64,000 bases of DNA from Caloramator proteoclasticus DSM 10124 (lineage in GTDB: Bacteria; Bacillota; Clostridia; Clostridiales; Caloramatoraceae). Every line of letters starts with the position of its first letter. The first letter of the stretch is position 1. Where the stretch lies: positions 54,769-118,768 of the forward strand of contig NZ_FQVG01000002.1 in the NCBI RefSeq assembly GCF_900129265.1, given 5' to 3'. Both the position numbers and the translations under genes were made by a program. The notes under the pieces are model-generated. The model was not told where the DNA came from. It saw only the letters and a program-made list of their open reading frames with translations, and ran no database searches. Shown piece after piece: positions 8,702 to 16,267 of this stretch.

Positions 8702-10141
8702 ATGGATGAAAGACAGTTATATATTAGTCCTTTAACAAAAAGATATGCAAGTAAAGAAATGTCTTATTTATTTTCAGATGAAAAGAAGTTTAAGACTTGG
8801 AGAAAATTATGGGTTGTATTGGCTGAAGCTGAAAAGGAGCTTGGACTTTCAATTACTCAAGAACAGATAGATGAATTAAAGGCAAATATTGATAATTTAA
8901 ATTATGAGGTGGCTGAACAGAAGGAAAGAGAAAATAGACATGATGTTATGTCTCATGTATATGCTTATGGGGAGCAATGTCCAAAGGCAAAACCAATAAT
9001 TCATTTAGGTGCAACAAGTTGTTATGTTGGCGATAACACAGATGTTATAATAATGAAGGAAGCATTGGAGTTTATAAAAAAGAAATTAATTGCCTGTATT
9101 AAAAATTTAAAAGAGTTTGCTTTACAATATAAGGGATTACCTACATTGTCATACACTCATTTACAACCAGCACAGCTTTCTACTGTAGGTAAAAGGGCTT
9201 GCTTATGGTTACAGGACTTGGTTATGGATTTAGAACAAATAGAGTATTGTATAGAAAATCTTAAACTTTTAGGGGTTAAAGGTACTACTGGAACACAGGC
9301 AAGTTTTTTAAAGTTGTTTAATGGTGATCATAACAAAGTAAAACAACTTGATGAAATAGTATGTAAAAAATTGGGTTTTGATAAAAAATATTTTAAGGTA
9401 ACAGGACAAACTTATCCGAGAAAACAGGATGTTTTTGTTTTAAATGTCTTATCAAGCATAGCACAAAGTGCCTATAAATTTAGTAATGATATACGTATAC
9501 TTCAAAGTTTTAAAGAGATAGAGGAACCTTTTGAAAAAAATCAAATAGGATCTTCGGCAATGCCATATAAAAGAAATCCAATGAGGTCAGAAAGAATATC
9601 AGCATTGGCAAGGTATGTGATAGTTAATTCAACAAATGCTGATATAACAGCATCAACGCAATGGTTTGAAAGAACGTTAGATGATTCAGCAAATAGAAGA
9701 TTAGTATTAGCAGAATCCTTCTTAGCTGTAGATGGAATATTAAACTTGTATATAAATGTTACTTCTAATTTGGTTGTTAATGAAAAAATAATATTAAAAA
9801 GAGTAAGGGAAGAATTGCCGTTTATGGCAACAGAAAATATTTTGATGGAATGTGTTAAAAAAGGAGGAGACAGACAAGAATTGCATGAGAGGATAAGAGT
9901 GCATTCTATGGATGCTTCTAAAAATATAAAGACTTATGGTGGAGAGAATGATTTATTAGAGAGGATTATAAATGACCCTGTTTTTAATTTAGATAAAGAT
10001 GATTTAGACGATATAATGAACGAAAATAACTATATTGGACGTTCTAAAGAACAGGTAGATGAATTTATTTGTGAAGTAGTTGAACCAATAATAAAAAAAT
10101 ATGAAAATATAGAAAAAATAGAGGCGGAAATAACTGTTTAA
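8702..10141 (+). CDS. purB: Adenylosuccinate lyase
   Basis: Splits adenylosuccinate to AMP and fumarate, and SAICAR to AICAR and fumarate, in purine synthesis. The fumarase/aspartase superfamily signature [16 protein letters not shown] is intact, as are [20 protein letters not shown] and [13 protein letters not shown] active-site regions. At 479 residues it belongs to the longer branch of PurB rather than the roughly 430-residue Bacillus type. The ribosome site AAGGAGG lies 8 bases before the ATG. It is a single-gene unit with its own promoter and terminator and is unlinked to other pur genes here. Confidence 0.95.
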   Translation: MDERQLYISPLTKRYASKEMSYLFSDEKKFKTWRKLWVVLAEAEKELGLSITQEQIDELKANIDNLNYEVAEQKERENRHDVMSHVYAYGEQCPKAKPIIHLGATSCYVGDNTDVIIMKEALEFIKKKLIACIKNLKEFALQYKGLPTLSYTHLQPAQLSTVGKRACLWLQDLVMDLEQIEYCIENLKLLGVKGTTGTQASFLKLFNGDHNKVKQLDEIVCKKLGFDKKYFKVTGQTYPRKQDVFVLNVLSSIAQSAYKFSNDIRILQSFKEIEEPFEKNQIGSSAMPYKRNPMRSERISALARYVIVNSTNADITASTQWFERTLDDSANRRLVLAESFLAVDGILNLYINVTSNLVVNEKIILKRVREELPFMATENILMECVKKGGDRQELHERIRVHSMDASKNIKTYGGENDLLERIINDPVFNLDKDDLDDIMNENNYIGRSKEQVDEFICEVVEPIIKKYENIEKIEAEITV

Positions 10142-10170
10142 GCGACTAATAAAGTCGCTTATTTTTATTT
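10140..10170 (+). terminator. Intrinsic terminator of purB
   Basis: Stem AGCGACT / AGTCGCT with an AATAA loop directly at the stop codon, then TATTTTTATTTC. Confidence 0.9.
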
Positions 10171-10194
10171 CTTTTAATTTGAATTGCTTTTTAT

Positions 10195-10200
10195 TATAAT
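10195..10200 (+). promoter_or_regulatory. Probable -10 element of proC
   Basis: A perfect TATAAT lies 36 bases before the proC start. The corresponding -35 (TTTTAA at about 10172) is poor, so the call is tentative. Confidence 0.4.
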
Positions 10201-10235
10201 TAAAATAAGAAAGTTTATATATACGGAGGTGTAAA

Positions 10236-11024
10236 ATGATAGGATTTATAGGTTTTGGTAATATGGCGACTGCTATAACTAAAGGTTTGATTAATAAAGA
10301 TGCAGACATTAATAATAAAATCTACATTTATGATGTAGATAAAACTAAATTGCAAAATGCATACAAAACGTTTAAGGTTAATATATGTGCAGATTATAGT
10401 GATTTGTTTAAAAAATGTAAATACATATTTTTGGCCGTTAAACCAAATGTTTATAAAGATATTTATAAAATAATAAAAGAAAATTATTCTGACAATACAA
10501 TTTTAATTTCAATGGCAGCAGGCGTAACCATTGATGAAATTAATAAAAATACTAATTGTAATAAAATTGTTAGGATAATGCCTAATGTTGTAGCACTTAT
10601 TAATGAGGGTGTTACTGCAGCAACATTTTTAAACATATGTGAAGATGAAAGAAAAGAAATTATAAATATTTTAAATGCGATTGGTAAGGTTGTAGAAATG
10701 GATGAAAAAGATATAAATAAATACTCGGTTTTGTGCGGAAGTGGTCCTGCGTTTGTGGCTGAATTTATTGAAGCTTTAGTTGATGCAGGAGTTTATATTG
10801 GTGTTCCTTACAAGGAAGCTTTAAATGCAATTTGTGATACTATCATTGGTACTACAAAAATGTTACAAAATAACGGAATAAATACTTGCGATTTAAAATA
10901 TATGGTTTGTTCTCCGGGAGGCACTACTATTGAAGGTATTAGAACATTGCAAAATGAAGGTTTTAAATCTGCTGTAATTGAAGCTGTTATAAATACATAT
11001 AACAAAAATTGCAATTTAAGGTGA
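10236..11024 (+). CDS. proC: Pyrroline-5-carboxylate reductase
   Basis: Reduces pyrroline-5-carboxylate to proline with NAD(P)H. The N-terminus IGFIGFGNMATAITKGL carries the Rossmann G-x-G-x-x-x motif. AVKPNVY and VRIMPNVVALINEGVTA follow, and the C-terminal ProC signature is seen in MVCSPGGTTIEGI. Length 262 is normal. GGAGGTG (10225-10231) gives the start. No other proline genes are nearby. A tiny ORF follows within 5 bases and may be co-transcribed. Confidence 0.94.
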   Translation: MIGFIGFGNMATAITKGLINKDADINNKIYIYDVDKTKLQNAYKTFKVNICADYSDLFKKCKYIFLAVKPNVYKDIYKIIKENYSDNTILISMAAGVTIDEINKNTNCNKIVRIMPNVVALINEGVTAATFLNICEDERKEIINILNAIGKVVEMDEKDINKYSVLCGSGPAFVAEFIEALVDAGVYIGVPYKEALNAICDTIIGTTKMLQNNGINTCDLKYMVCSPGGTTIEGIRTLQNEGFKSAVIEAVINTYNKNCNLR

Positions 11025-11028
11025 TGTT

Positions 11029-11133
11029 ATGATTAGAATAATATTATTTATATTATTTATTTTATTTTATTTATGGATTCAAAAGGAATTTATATTAACA
11101 TTAGGAAAAAAGAATAAGTCTAAAAACAAATAG
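11029..11133 (+). CDS. 34-residue single-pass membrane peptide
   Basis: An ORF too short for most gene finders. Its ATG is 4 bases after the proC stop and AAGGTGA lies just upstream. The translation is a hydrophobic helix (IRIILFILFILFYLWI) followed by a basic tail ending KKNKSKNK, which predicts a small membrane protein with a positively charged end. The start context and hydrophobic profile support it. With strongly AT-rich DNA, a chance run of Ile/Leu/Phe codons cannot be excluded. No family is recognised. Confidence 0.4.
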   Translation: MIRIILFILFILFYLWIQKEFILTLGKKNKSKNK

Positions 11134-11162
11134 TTGCTTATTAATAATAAAATCTAAATTAC

Positions 11163-11192
11163 AATTTCGCTAAATTGATATTTAGCGAAATT
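11163..11192 (+). repeat. Perfect 12-6-12 inverted repeat upstream of the Xer-like gene
   Basis: AATTTCGCTAAA and TTTAGCGAAATT flank a 6-base centre (TTGATA). An ATAATAATG segment separates it from a T6 run, so it is not a clean terminator. The arm-6-arm layout is like a Xer recombinase site and it ends 28 bases before the recombinase start. It could be a terminator of proC, an operator or a recombination site. Confidence 0.6.
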
Positions 11193-11220
11193 ATAATAAT
11201 GTTTTTTGAGGGGGGTTGAA

Positions 11221-12210
11221 ATGAATATTTGGTCAATTTATGATAAAGAATGCCCAATTATTTTGAATGATTTTCTGGCATATTTGATTAATGTTAAGGC
11301 AAAATCCTATAATACTGTTTTAGGATATAAAGTAGATTTAAAATTGTTCTTAAAGTATATAAAGTATATTAAAAATATACCAAATAACACTGAAATAACA
11401 GTTGATGAAGTTATTATTAATGATATAGATGTTGAATTCATAAAAAGCATAACATTATATGACATATACTCTTTTATTAATTACATAACTTTAGAGAGAC
11501 AAAATAGCAGCTATGCAAGGGCCAGAAAAACAGCAGCTATTAGAGCTTTTTTTAATTATCTTGAGACCAAGGTTAAATTAATAAGTGAAAATCCTGCAAA
11601 GGAGCTTGAAAGCCCTAAGATATCAAAAAGACATCCTGTTTATTTGACTTTAGAACAAAGTAAAAAGTTAATAAACGTTATTGATGGTAAACATAAAGAG
11701 AGAGATTATGCAATGATAATGCTATTTTTAAATTGTGGATTAAGATTATCAGAATTGGTTGGAATTGATATTGATAAGATAAAGGGCGATATATTAACTG
11801 TTATAGGTAAAGGTAATAAAGAAAGAACAGTTTATCTTAATCAAGCTTGTATAGAAGCTATAAACAGATATTTAGCAGTAAGACCCGTTGATGCTAAAGA
11901 TGAAAAAGCTTTGTTTTTAAGTGAGAGAAAAACAAGAATAAATAAAAGAACAGTAGAAATTATTGTTAAAAAATATATCGAAAAGGCTGGTTTAGGAAAT
12001 GAAAAATATACTCCACATAAATTAAGACATACTGCTGCAACCTTAATGTATAAGTATGGTAATGTTGATATAAGGGCACTACAGCAAATATTAGGTCACG
12101 AAAGCGTTTCAACAACACAAATATACACACATATAGACGATGAAAAATTAAGGATGGCTGTTAATGCAAATCCTTTGTCAAATATTACGGTTGAAAAAAA
12201 GGAAGAGTAA
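11221..12210 (+). CDS. Xer-type tyrosine recombinase
   Basis: Site-specific recombinase of the XerC/XerD type, 329 residues. The N-terminal SAM-like DNA-binding domain (YLINVKAKSYNTVLGYKVDL) precedes a complete catalytic set: Arg in CGLRLSEL, Lys in GKGNKER, His-x-x-Arg in PHKLRHTAATL, His in LGHESVSTT and the nucleophile Tyr in TQIYTH. ATG 11221 is used because GAGGGGGG lies just upstream; a TTG at 11206 is part of that region. It is a little longer than XerC/XerD (about 300) owing to an insertion in the N-terminal domain. No phage genes are near, so a chromosome dimer resolution role is more likely than that of an integrase. XerC or XerD cannot be distinguished by eye. Confidence 0.85.
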   Translation: MNIWSIYDKECPIILNDFLAYLINVKAKSYNTVLGYKVDLKLFLKYIKYIKNIPNNTEITVDEVIINDIDVEFIKSITLYDIYSFINYITLERQNSSYARARKTAAIRAFFNYLETKVKLISENPAKELESPKISKRHPVYLTLEQSKKLINVIDGKHKERDYAMIMLFLNCGLRLSELVGIDIDKIKGDILTVIGKGNKERTVYLNQACIEAINRYLAVRPVDAKDEKALFLSERKTRINKRTVEIIVKKYIEKAGLGNEKYTPHKLRHTAATLMYKYGNVDIRALQQILGHESVSTTQIYTHIDDEKLRMAVNANPLSNITVEKKEE

Positions 12211-12230
12211 AATTACTCTTCCTTTTCTAC
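12195..12230. terminator. Bidirectional terminator between the recombinase gene and the Cys-rich gene
   Basis: GGAAGAGTAA (12201-12210) pairs with TTACTCTTCC (12213-12222), flanked by A-run and T-run on the two sides. It sits between two convergent genes and includes the stop codon of the plus-strand gene. Confidence 0.85.
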
Positions 12231-12231
12231 T

Positions 12232-12495
12232 CTATTCTATTTCATCTATGTATATACTGTCTTTTAAAATAGAATAATCATCTTCTTGTTCCAATATTTC
12301 TTCATCGTAGATATAATCGTCATAATCCTCTTCTTCAATTATTCCATCAATATGTATCTCCTTGTAATCGTATTTGTTAACATCAAGACACTGCATACAA
12401 TTATCACAAATTTTATTTGGTGCTAAATCACATATATTACATTCATTGCAGTTTATACATTGTTTACTTTTTTCAATAATACATTTTTTTAGCAT
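12232..12495 (-). CDS. Small Cys-rich, acidic protein of unknown function
   Basis: An 87-residue protein with two parts. Residues 5-36 hold eight cysteines: Cys5, then C-x2-C-x2-C-x2-C (13, 16, 19, 22) and C-x2-C-x2-C (30, 33, 36), a density seen in zinc or iron-sulfur binding proteins. Residues 48-87 are a very acidic tail (EEEDYDDYIYDEEILEQEDD). No signal peptide is seen. GGAGTTAA lies about 10 bases before the ATG. It is the gene directly downstream of the yneA-like gene on the same strand, with a 64-base gap, so it may be read from the LexA-controlled promoter. I do not know its function. Confidence 0.75.
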   Translation of the reverse strand: MLKKCIIEKSKQCINCNECNICDLAPNKICDNCMQCLDVNKYDYKEIHIDGIIEEEDYDDYIYDEEILEQEDDYSILKDSIYIDEIE

Positions 12496-12519
12496 AATTG
12501 ATTAACTCCTTTTTTATAA

Positions 12520-12546
12520 AAAATATAAAATCTAATTTTATATTTT
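12520..12546 (-). terminator. Weak AT-only hairpin between yneA-like and Cys-rich genes
   Basis: AAAATATAAAAT and ATTTTATATTTT form a 12-bp stem with a 3-base loop. All pairs are A-T, so termination would be weak and read-through to the Cys-rich gene is plausible. Confidence 0.35.
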
Positions 12547-12559
12547 TATATATAATTAT

Positions 12560-12847
12560 CTATTTGTCAATAGGAACTTTTAATGTTTGCCCAGGGAAAA
12601 TAATACAATCGTTTAAATTATTAATTTTTCTTATTTCATAAACTGTTTTTCTTACATCTTTATCTTTTGGTGTATATTTAATTGAAATATTCCATATTGT
12701 ATCGCCTTTTTTAACTACAACTTCTTCGTATGAGATAGTTTTGTTTTGTGTTTTGTTTTTATAATAACTTGAAACCTTTGAAATGGATATTGAAATTATT
12801 AAAAGGAATAATAATAAAGATATCGATGTTTTTAAATGTTTTTTCAT
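12560..12847 (-). CDS. YneA-like LysM protein, putative SOS cell-division inhibitor
   Basis: A 95-residue exported or membrane-anchored protein. Residues 1-27 form a signal/membrane segment (MKKHLKTSISLLLFLLIISI). A single LysM domain at about 45-95 (VVKKGDTIWNISIKY and INNLNDCIIFPGQTLKVPI) binds peptidoglycan. B. subtilis YneA, an SOS-induced division inhibitor divergent from lexA, has the same size, domain plan and genomic place. ATG 12847 follows GGAGGG by 8 bases; a GTG at 12856 would be inside the ribosome site. Three LexA boxes lie between this gene and lexA. Function is by analogy. Confidence 0.8.
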   Translation of the reverse strand: MKKHLKTSISLLLFLLIISISISKVSSYYKNKTQNKTISYEEVVVKKGDTIWNISIKYTPKDKDVRKTVYEIRKINNLNDCIIFPGQTLKVPIDK

Positions 12848-12860
12848 AAACAACACCCTC

Positions 12861-12874
12861 CAAACATATGTTCT
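12861..12874. promoter_or_regulatory. LexA box 1
   Basis: CAAACATATGTTCT is close to the Gram-positive LexA (DinR) box CGAAC-N4-GTTYG. It lies between the yneA-like ribosome site and its promoter. Confidence 0.7.
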
Positions 12875-12880
12875 ACATAA

Positions 12881-12910
12881 ATTTTAATACAAACATATGT
12901 TCGTTGTCAA
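12881..12910 (-). promoter_or_regulatory. Sigma-A promoter of the yneA-like gene
   Basis: On the minus strand TTGACA (12905-12910) is followed after 18 bases by TAAAAT (12881-12886). LexA box 2 fills the spacer, which fits LexA repression. Confidence 0.65.
12890..12903. promoter_or_regulatory. LexA box 2
   Basis: On the minus strand this reads CGAACATATGTTTG, a full match to CGAAC-N4-GTTTG with a near-palindromic centre. It sits in the spacer of the yneA-like promoter. Confidence 0.85.
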
Positions 12911-12916
12911 TATTAT

Positions 12917-12930
12917 CGAACATCAGTTTG
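12917..12930. promoter_or_regulatory. LexA box 3
   Basis: CGAACATCAGTTTG matches CGAAC-N4-GTTTG. Its last bases are the first three of the lexA -35 hexamer, so it should mediate autorepression. Confidence 0.82.
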
Positions 12931-12956
12931 AAACTTTTTTGGTTTAATGATATAAT
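12928..12956 (+). promoter_or_regulatory. Sigma-A promoter of lexA
   Basis: TTGAAA (12928-12933), 17-base spacer, TATAAT (12951-12956). The -35 overlaps LexA box 3. Confidence 0.85.
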
Positions 12957-12990
12957 AAGATAAAGACAAAATTTAAGGGGTGTAGAATAA

Positions 12991-13611
12991 ATGCTAATTA
13001 ATGGTTTAAGTGATAAACAGCAAAAGATATTAGAATTTATAAAGCAGGAAATTGCAACAAGAGGATATCCCCCTTCTGTTAGAGAAATTGGCTTAGCAGT
13101 TGGATTAAGATCAACTTCTACTGTACATGCACATCTTGAAAAACTTGAAAAAAAAGGACTTATAAGACGTGATCCTACAAAACCAAGAGCTATTGAGATT
13201 CTAAATGAAAATCTACTTGAAGATAATAGTGATATAATGAAGGTACCTATAGTTGGTAGTGTATCGGCTGGAAATCCTATATTAGCCTTCGAAGAAGTTG
13301 AAGATTATTTTCCATTACCATTAAATTATTTTAATAAAAATACAGAGGTTTTTTTATTAAAAATTGAAGGGGAAAGTATGATTAATGCGGGTATATTAGA
13401 TGGCGATTATGTTATAGTAGAAAGACAGCCGGTTGCAAAAAATGGAGATATTGTTGTTGCACTAATTGAAGATTCTGCTACTGTTAAAAGATTTTTTAAA
13501 GAGGATGGTTATATTAGATTGCAGCCTGAAAATTCACATATGGAGCCAATAATAGTTGATAATTGTACTATTCTTGGTAAGGTAATAGGTGTTTTTAGAA
13601 GATATAAATAG
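12991..13611 (+). CDS. lexA: SOS repressor LexA
   Basis: Represses DNA-damage genes and cleaves itself when RecA filaments form. The 206-residue protein has an N-terminal winged helix (residues 1-70; [25 protein letters not shown] is the recognition region, broken here only by length), the scissile Ala93-Gly94 in SAGNP, catalytic Ser129 in GESM and Lys166 in ATVKRF. Ribosome site AAGGGGTG precedes the ATG. Its promoter carries a LexA box in the -35, and it is divergent from the yneA-like gene, the same arrangement as in Bacillus. Identification is secure. Confidence 0.97.
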   Translation: MLINGLSDKQQKILEFIKQEIATRGYPPSVREIGLAVGLRSTSTVHAHLEKLEKKGLIRRDPTKPRAIEILNENLLEDNSDIMKVPIVGSVSAGNPILAFEEVEDYFPLPLNYFNKNTEVFLLKIEGESMINAGILDGDYVIVERQPVAKNGDIVVALIEDSATVKRFFKEDGYIRLQPENSHMEPIIVDNCTILGKVIGVFRRYK

Positions 13612-13640
13612 GCCAACAAATTTGTTGGCCTATTTATATA
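13608..13640. terminator. Bidirectional terminator between lexA and the PLP lyase-like gene
   Basis: AGGCCAACAAA (13610-13620) and TTTGTTGGCCT (13621-13631) form a perfect palindrome overlapping both convergent stop codons. T-rich sequence follows on the plus side. Confidence 0.85.
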
Positions 13641-14898
13641 TATTTGATAATGCCTTCATAACTCCTATTTTTGAGTGTTCGTAAGTTAGTCCACCTTGAA
13701 CATAAGCAATGTATGGTGGTCTTATAGGTGCATCTGCACTTAATTCAATAGATGAACCTTGTATAAACGCTCCAGCAGCCATTATAACTGGATCTGAATA
13801 TCCCGGCATATCCCAGGGTTCACATTCTACAAATGAATCAACAGGGGATCCCTTTTGAATACCTTTGCAAAAATTTATTAATAAATTAGCATCATTAAAT
13901 TTAATAGCCTGAATTATATCGCTTCTTTTTTCGTTATATTTAGGAGAAACTTCATATCCGGCTAATTCCATTAACTTAGAACAAAAAATTGCACCTTTTA
14001 AAGCTTCTATTGTTATATGTGGTGCTAAAAATAATCCCTGTAATATTTGTCTAATAACACCAAATGTAGAACCACAGTCTCTTCCAAGGCCTGGTGCAGT
14101 TAATCTATAAGAAACTAATTCAATTAAATCTTTTCTTCCTACAATATAACCTCCAGTAGGTGCAATTCCTCCACCTATATTCTTAATTAATGAACCGGCA
14201 ACCAAATCAGCTCCAACATCAGTTGGTTCTTTTAAATCTAAAAACTCGCCATAACAATTGTCTACAAATATAATAATATTTGTATTGACTTTCTTTATTT
14301 CTTTTATAGCAAATTCAATATCAGTAATAGTTAGGGCTGGCCTCCATCCATATCCAGTGGAACGCTGCATTGAAATTACTTTTATTGTTTTATCTTTTTT
14401 TATTTCTTCTATAACCTTATTTATATCAATTTTGAAATCTTTATTTAAATCAATTTGTTTATAGTTTATGCCATATTCTCTTAAAGAGCCCATACCACTT
14501 CCCTTCAAACCTATCACTTTTAATAACGTATCATATGGTGTTCCTGTAATGGACATTAAAGTATCACCAGGTCTTAATACGGCTTGTAGTGCTGCAGCAA
14601 TTGCATGCGTTCCTGAAACTATATGAGGTCTTACAATTGCATCTTCAGCATTAAAAATATCAGCGTAAATTTTATCTACTATATCTCTTCCTATATCACC
14701 GTATCCATAACCTGTACTAAAGGTGAAATGAGAATCGCTTAATTTTTCTTTTTGCATTGCATTTAATACTTTAAGTTGATTGTATTCTTTTATTTTATCT
14801 AATTCCTTAAAAATTGGAGAAATTATCTCCTCAGCCTTTGTTGATAATTCAAGAACTTCCTTTTTTATTCCATTTAATATGTATAGTTCTTCAAGCAT
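13630..14898 (-). CDS. YnbB-like PLP enzyme (methionine gamma-lyase / 'aluminum resistance' family)
   Basis: A 422-residue fold-type I PLP protein of the family often labelled aluminum resistance protein or methionine gamma-lyase family, related to Cys/Met metabolism enzymes. Visible features are the N-terminal TGYGYGDIGRDIVDKIYA, the cofactor region VSGTHAIAAALQAVL, VDNCYGEF (PLP-ring Asp), and SLIKNIGGGIAPTGGYI with the likely Schiff-base lysine. The substrate is not established for the family. GGAGGGAGG gives the ATG start, behind a sigma-A promoter. In B. subtilis the homologue lies near hfq and miaA, as here. It converges on lexA. Confidence 0.85.
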   Translation of the reverse strand: MLEELYILNGIKKEVLELSTKAEEIISPIFKELDKIKEYNQLKVLNAMQKEKLSDSHFTFSTGYGYGDIGRDIVDKIYADIFNAEDAIVRPHIVSGTHAIAAALQAVLRPGDTLMSITGTPYDTLLKVIGLKGSGMGSLREYGINYKQIDLNKDFKIDINKVIEEIKKDKTIKVISMQRSTGYGWRPALTITDIEFAIKEIKKVNTNIIIFVDNCYGEFLDLKEPTDVGADLVAGSLIKNIGGGIAPTGGYIVGRKDLIELVSYRLTAPGLGRDCGSTFGVIRQILQGLFLAPHITIEALKGAIFCSKLMELAGYEVSPKYNEKRSDIIQAIKFNDANLLINFCKGIQKGSPVDSFVECEPWDMPGYSDPVIMAAGAFIQGSSIELSADAPIRPPYIAYVQGGLTYEHSKIGVMKALSNIYK

Positions 14899-14928
14899 TA
14901 TATTATCCTCCCTCCTTTAAACATAGAT

Positions 14929-14957
14929 ATTCTATCATTAATTTACTAAAAACTCAA
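14929..14957 (-). promoter_or_regulatory. Sigma-A promoter of the YnbB-like gene
   Basis: On the minus strand TTGAGT (14952-14957) and TAGAAT (14929-14934) are 17 bases apart, about 31 bases before the ATG. Confidence 0.6.
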
Positions 14958-14959
14958 AT

Positions 14960-14987
14960 AATCAACATAATAAATATTATGTAAACA
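14960..14987 (+). other. dif-like site
   Basis: An 11-6-11 arrangement: left arm ending CATAA, centre TAAATA, right arm TTATGTAAACA. The right (XerD) arm is identical to the B. subtilis dif arm at 10 of 11 bases and the centre at 5 of 6; the left (XerC) arm matches poorly except for its inner bases. It lies where gene orientation switches and near a Xer-type gene. This is a candidate only. Confidence 0.45.
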
Positions 14988-14988
14988 A

Positions 14989-15039
14989 TAATCTAAATAA
15001 ATAACAAAGCCTTTTAAGCTTTGTTATTTATTTAGATTG
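14989..15039 (-). terminator. Long terminator hairpin of hfq
   Basis: Positions 14990-15010 and 15018-15038 form a perfect 21-bp inverted repeat with a 7-base loop. The upstream arm on the minus strand includes the last hfq codons and the stop. The T tract after it on the minus strand is broken (ATTATTGTTTAC), so it may also serve as a stable 3' end against exonucleases. Confidence 0.75.
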
Positions 15040-15275
15040 CTATTTAATTCATCTTGATTATACAATATAGGTTTAGCTGGTGTTACTGTTGTAACAGAAT
15101 GTTTATATACTAATATTTGCTTTCCTTCTGATTCTAATATTATTGTAAAGCTATCAAATCCTCTTACTAAACCCTTTAATTGAAAACCATTAACTAAATG
15201 AATTGATACTGGAATTTTCCCCTTTCTTGCATTGTTTAAAAATACATCTTGTAGATTATTAACACTTTTTGCCAT
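15024..15275 (-). CDS. hfq: RNA chaperone Hfq
   Basis: Sm-like hexameric protein that binds small RNAs and mRNAs. The 83-residue sequence has the Sm1 motif ([21 protein letters not shown], shortened here to its main part) and the Sm2 motif [13 protein letters not shown]; the family's conserved YKHA reads YKHS. The ATG at 15275 follows GGAGG by 8 bases; an earlier TTG inside the ribosome site would add five residues and is unlikely. It is 36 bases downstream of miaA, the usual miaA-hfq pairing. Confidence 0.96.
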   Translation of the reverse strand: MAKSVNNLQDVFLNNARKGKIPVSIHLVNGFQLKGLVRGFDSFTIILESEGKQILVYKHSVTTVTPAKPILYNQDELNSNLNK

Positions 15276-15311
15276 ACTATCATCCTCCAATATAATTTTA
15301 ATTAATATATT

Positions 15312-16259
15312 CTATAAGAATTTTAATTTTCCTTCTATATATCCTAACATATTTGAGAGTATTTCGTCGAGTTGCTTGTTGTATACATCTATCCAATATA
15401 TGCGAGTATCTTTTCTAAACCACGTCAATTGTCGTTTAGCATATCTTCTTGAATTTTGTTTTATAATATTTTTAACATCTTCTAATGAAATCTTACCGTC
15501 TAAATAATCAAAAACTTCTTTGTACCCTATTGCCTGCATTGATTGTAAATCTCTTGAATAACCAAGGCTTAGAAGTAACTTAACTTCTTCTATTAATCCC
15601 TTATCGAACATTATATCTACTCTTTTATTTATTCTATCATATAATACATCTCTTGGCATATCAAGACAAAAATAAGCAAAATCATAGTCAGGTTCATTTT
15701 GTTTTGTTGTACTTTGATAATCTGATATTCTTTTGCCTGTGTTTTTAAATACTTCTAATGCTCTAATTACTCTTTTTACATTATTAGGGTGTATATTGTT
15801 TGCTGCATCAGGGTCTATACTTTTAAGCATATCGTGTAAATATTTTGGACCATATTCTTTTGATATATTTTCAAGATATTCTCTATACTCTTTATCCGGT
15901 GCACTATCACTGAAATTTAAACTATATGTTAGGGAATTTATATATAAACCAGTACCACCGACAACTATAGGTATTTTACCCTTTGAATATATTTGTTCGA
16001 TGGCGTTATCTGCATATTGTTTAAAAAGGGCAACACTAAATTCTTCATCAGGGTATATTATATCAATAAGGTGATGTTTTATACCCTGCATTTCTTCTTT
16101 AGTTGGTTTTGCTGTTCCAATATCCATATATTTATATATCTGCATTGAATCTGCGGATATAATTTCTCCATTTATTTTTTTTGCTAATTCTATCCCAAGG
16201 TTTGTTTTGCCTGACGCAGTAGGACCAGCTATAATTATTATTTTTTTCTTTTCTTTCAT
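15312..16259 (-). CDS. miaA: tRNA dimethylallyltransferase
   Basis: Transfers a dimethylallyl group to A37 of tRNAs reading codons that start with U; MiaB later adds the methylthio group. The P-loop is IIIAGPTASGKTNLG, followed by ISADSMQIYKYMDIGTAKP and the conserved GGTGLYINSL. RRYAKRQLTWFR near the C-terminus is the tRNA-binding family signature. Length 315 is typical. AGGTGATATT precedes the ATG. It follows mutL by 8 bases in the miaB-mutS-mutL-miaA-hfq group. Confidence 0.97.
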   Translation of the reverse strand: MKEKKKIIIIAGPTASGKTNLGIELAKKINGEIISADSMQIYKYMDIGTAKPTKEEMQGIKHHLIDIIYPDEEFSVALFKQYADNAIEQIYSKGKIPIVVGGTGLYINSLTYSLNFSDSAPDKEYREYLENISKEYGPKYLHDMLKSIDPDAANNIHPNNVKRVIRALEVFKNTGKRISDYQSTTKQNEPDYDFAYFCLDMPRDVLYDRINKRVDIMFDKGLIEEVKLLLSLGYSRDLQSMQAIGYKEVFDYLDGKISLEDVKNIIKQNSRRYAKRQLTWFRKDTRIYWIDVYNKQLDEILSNMLGYIEGKLKFL

Positions 16260-16267
16260 AATATCAC

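Noticed and set aside
11221..12210. Tyrosine recombinase as a prophage or integrative-element integrase
   Set aside because: No phage, plasmid or att-type repeats are visible around it and the neighbours are conserved housekeeping genes.
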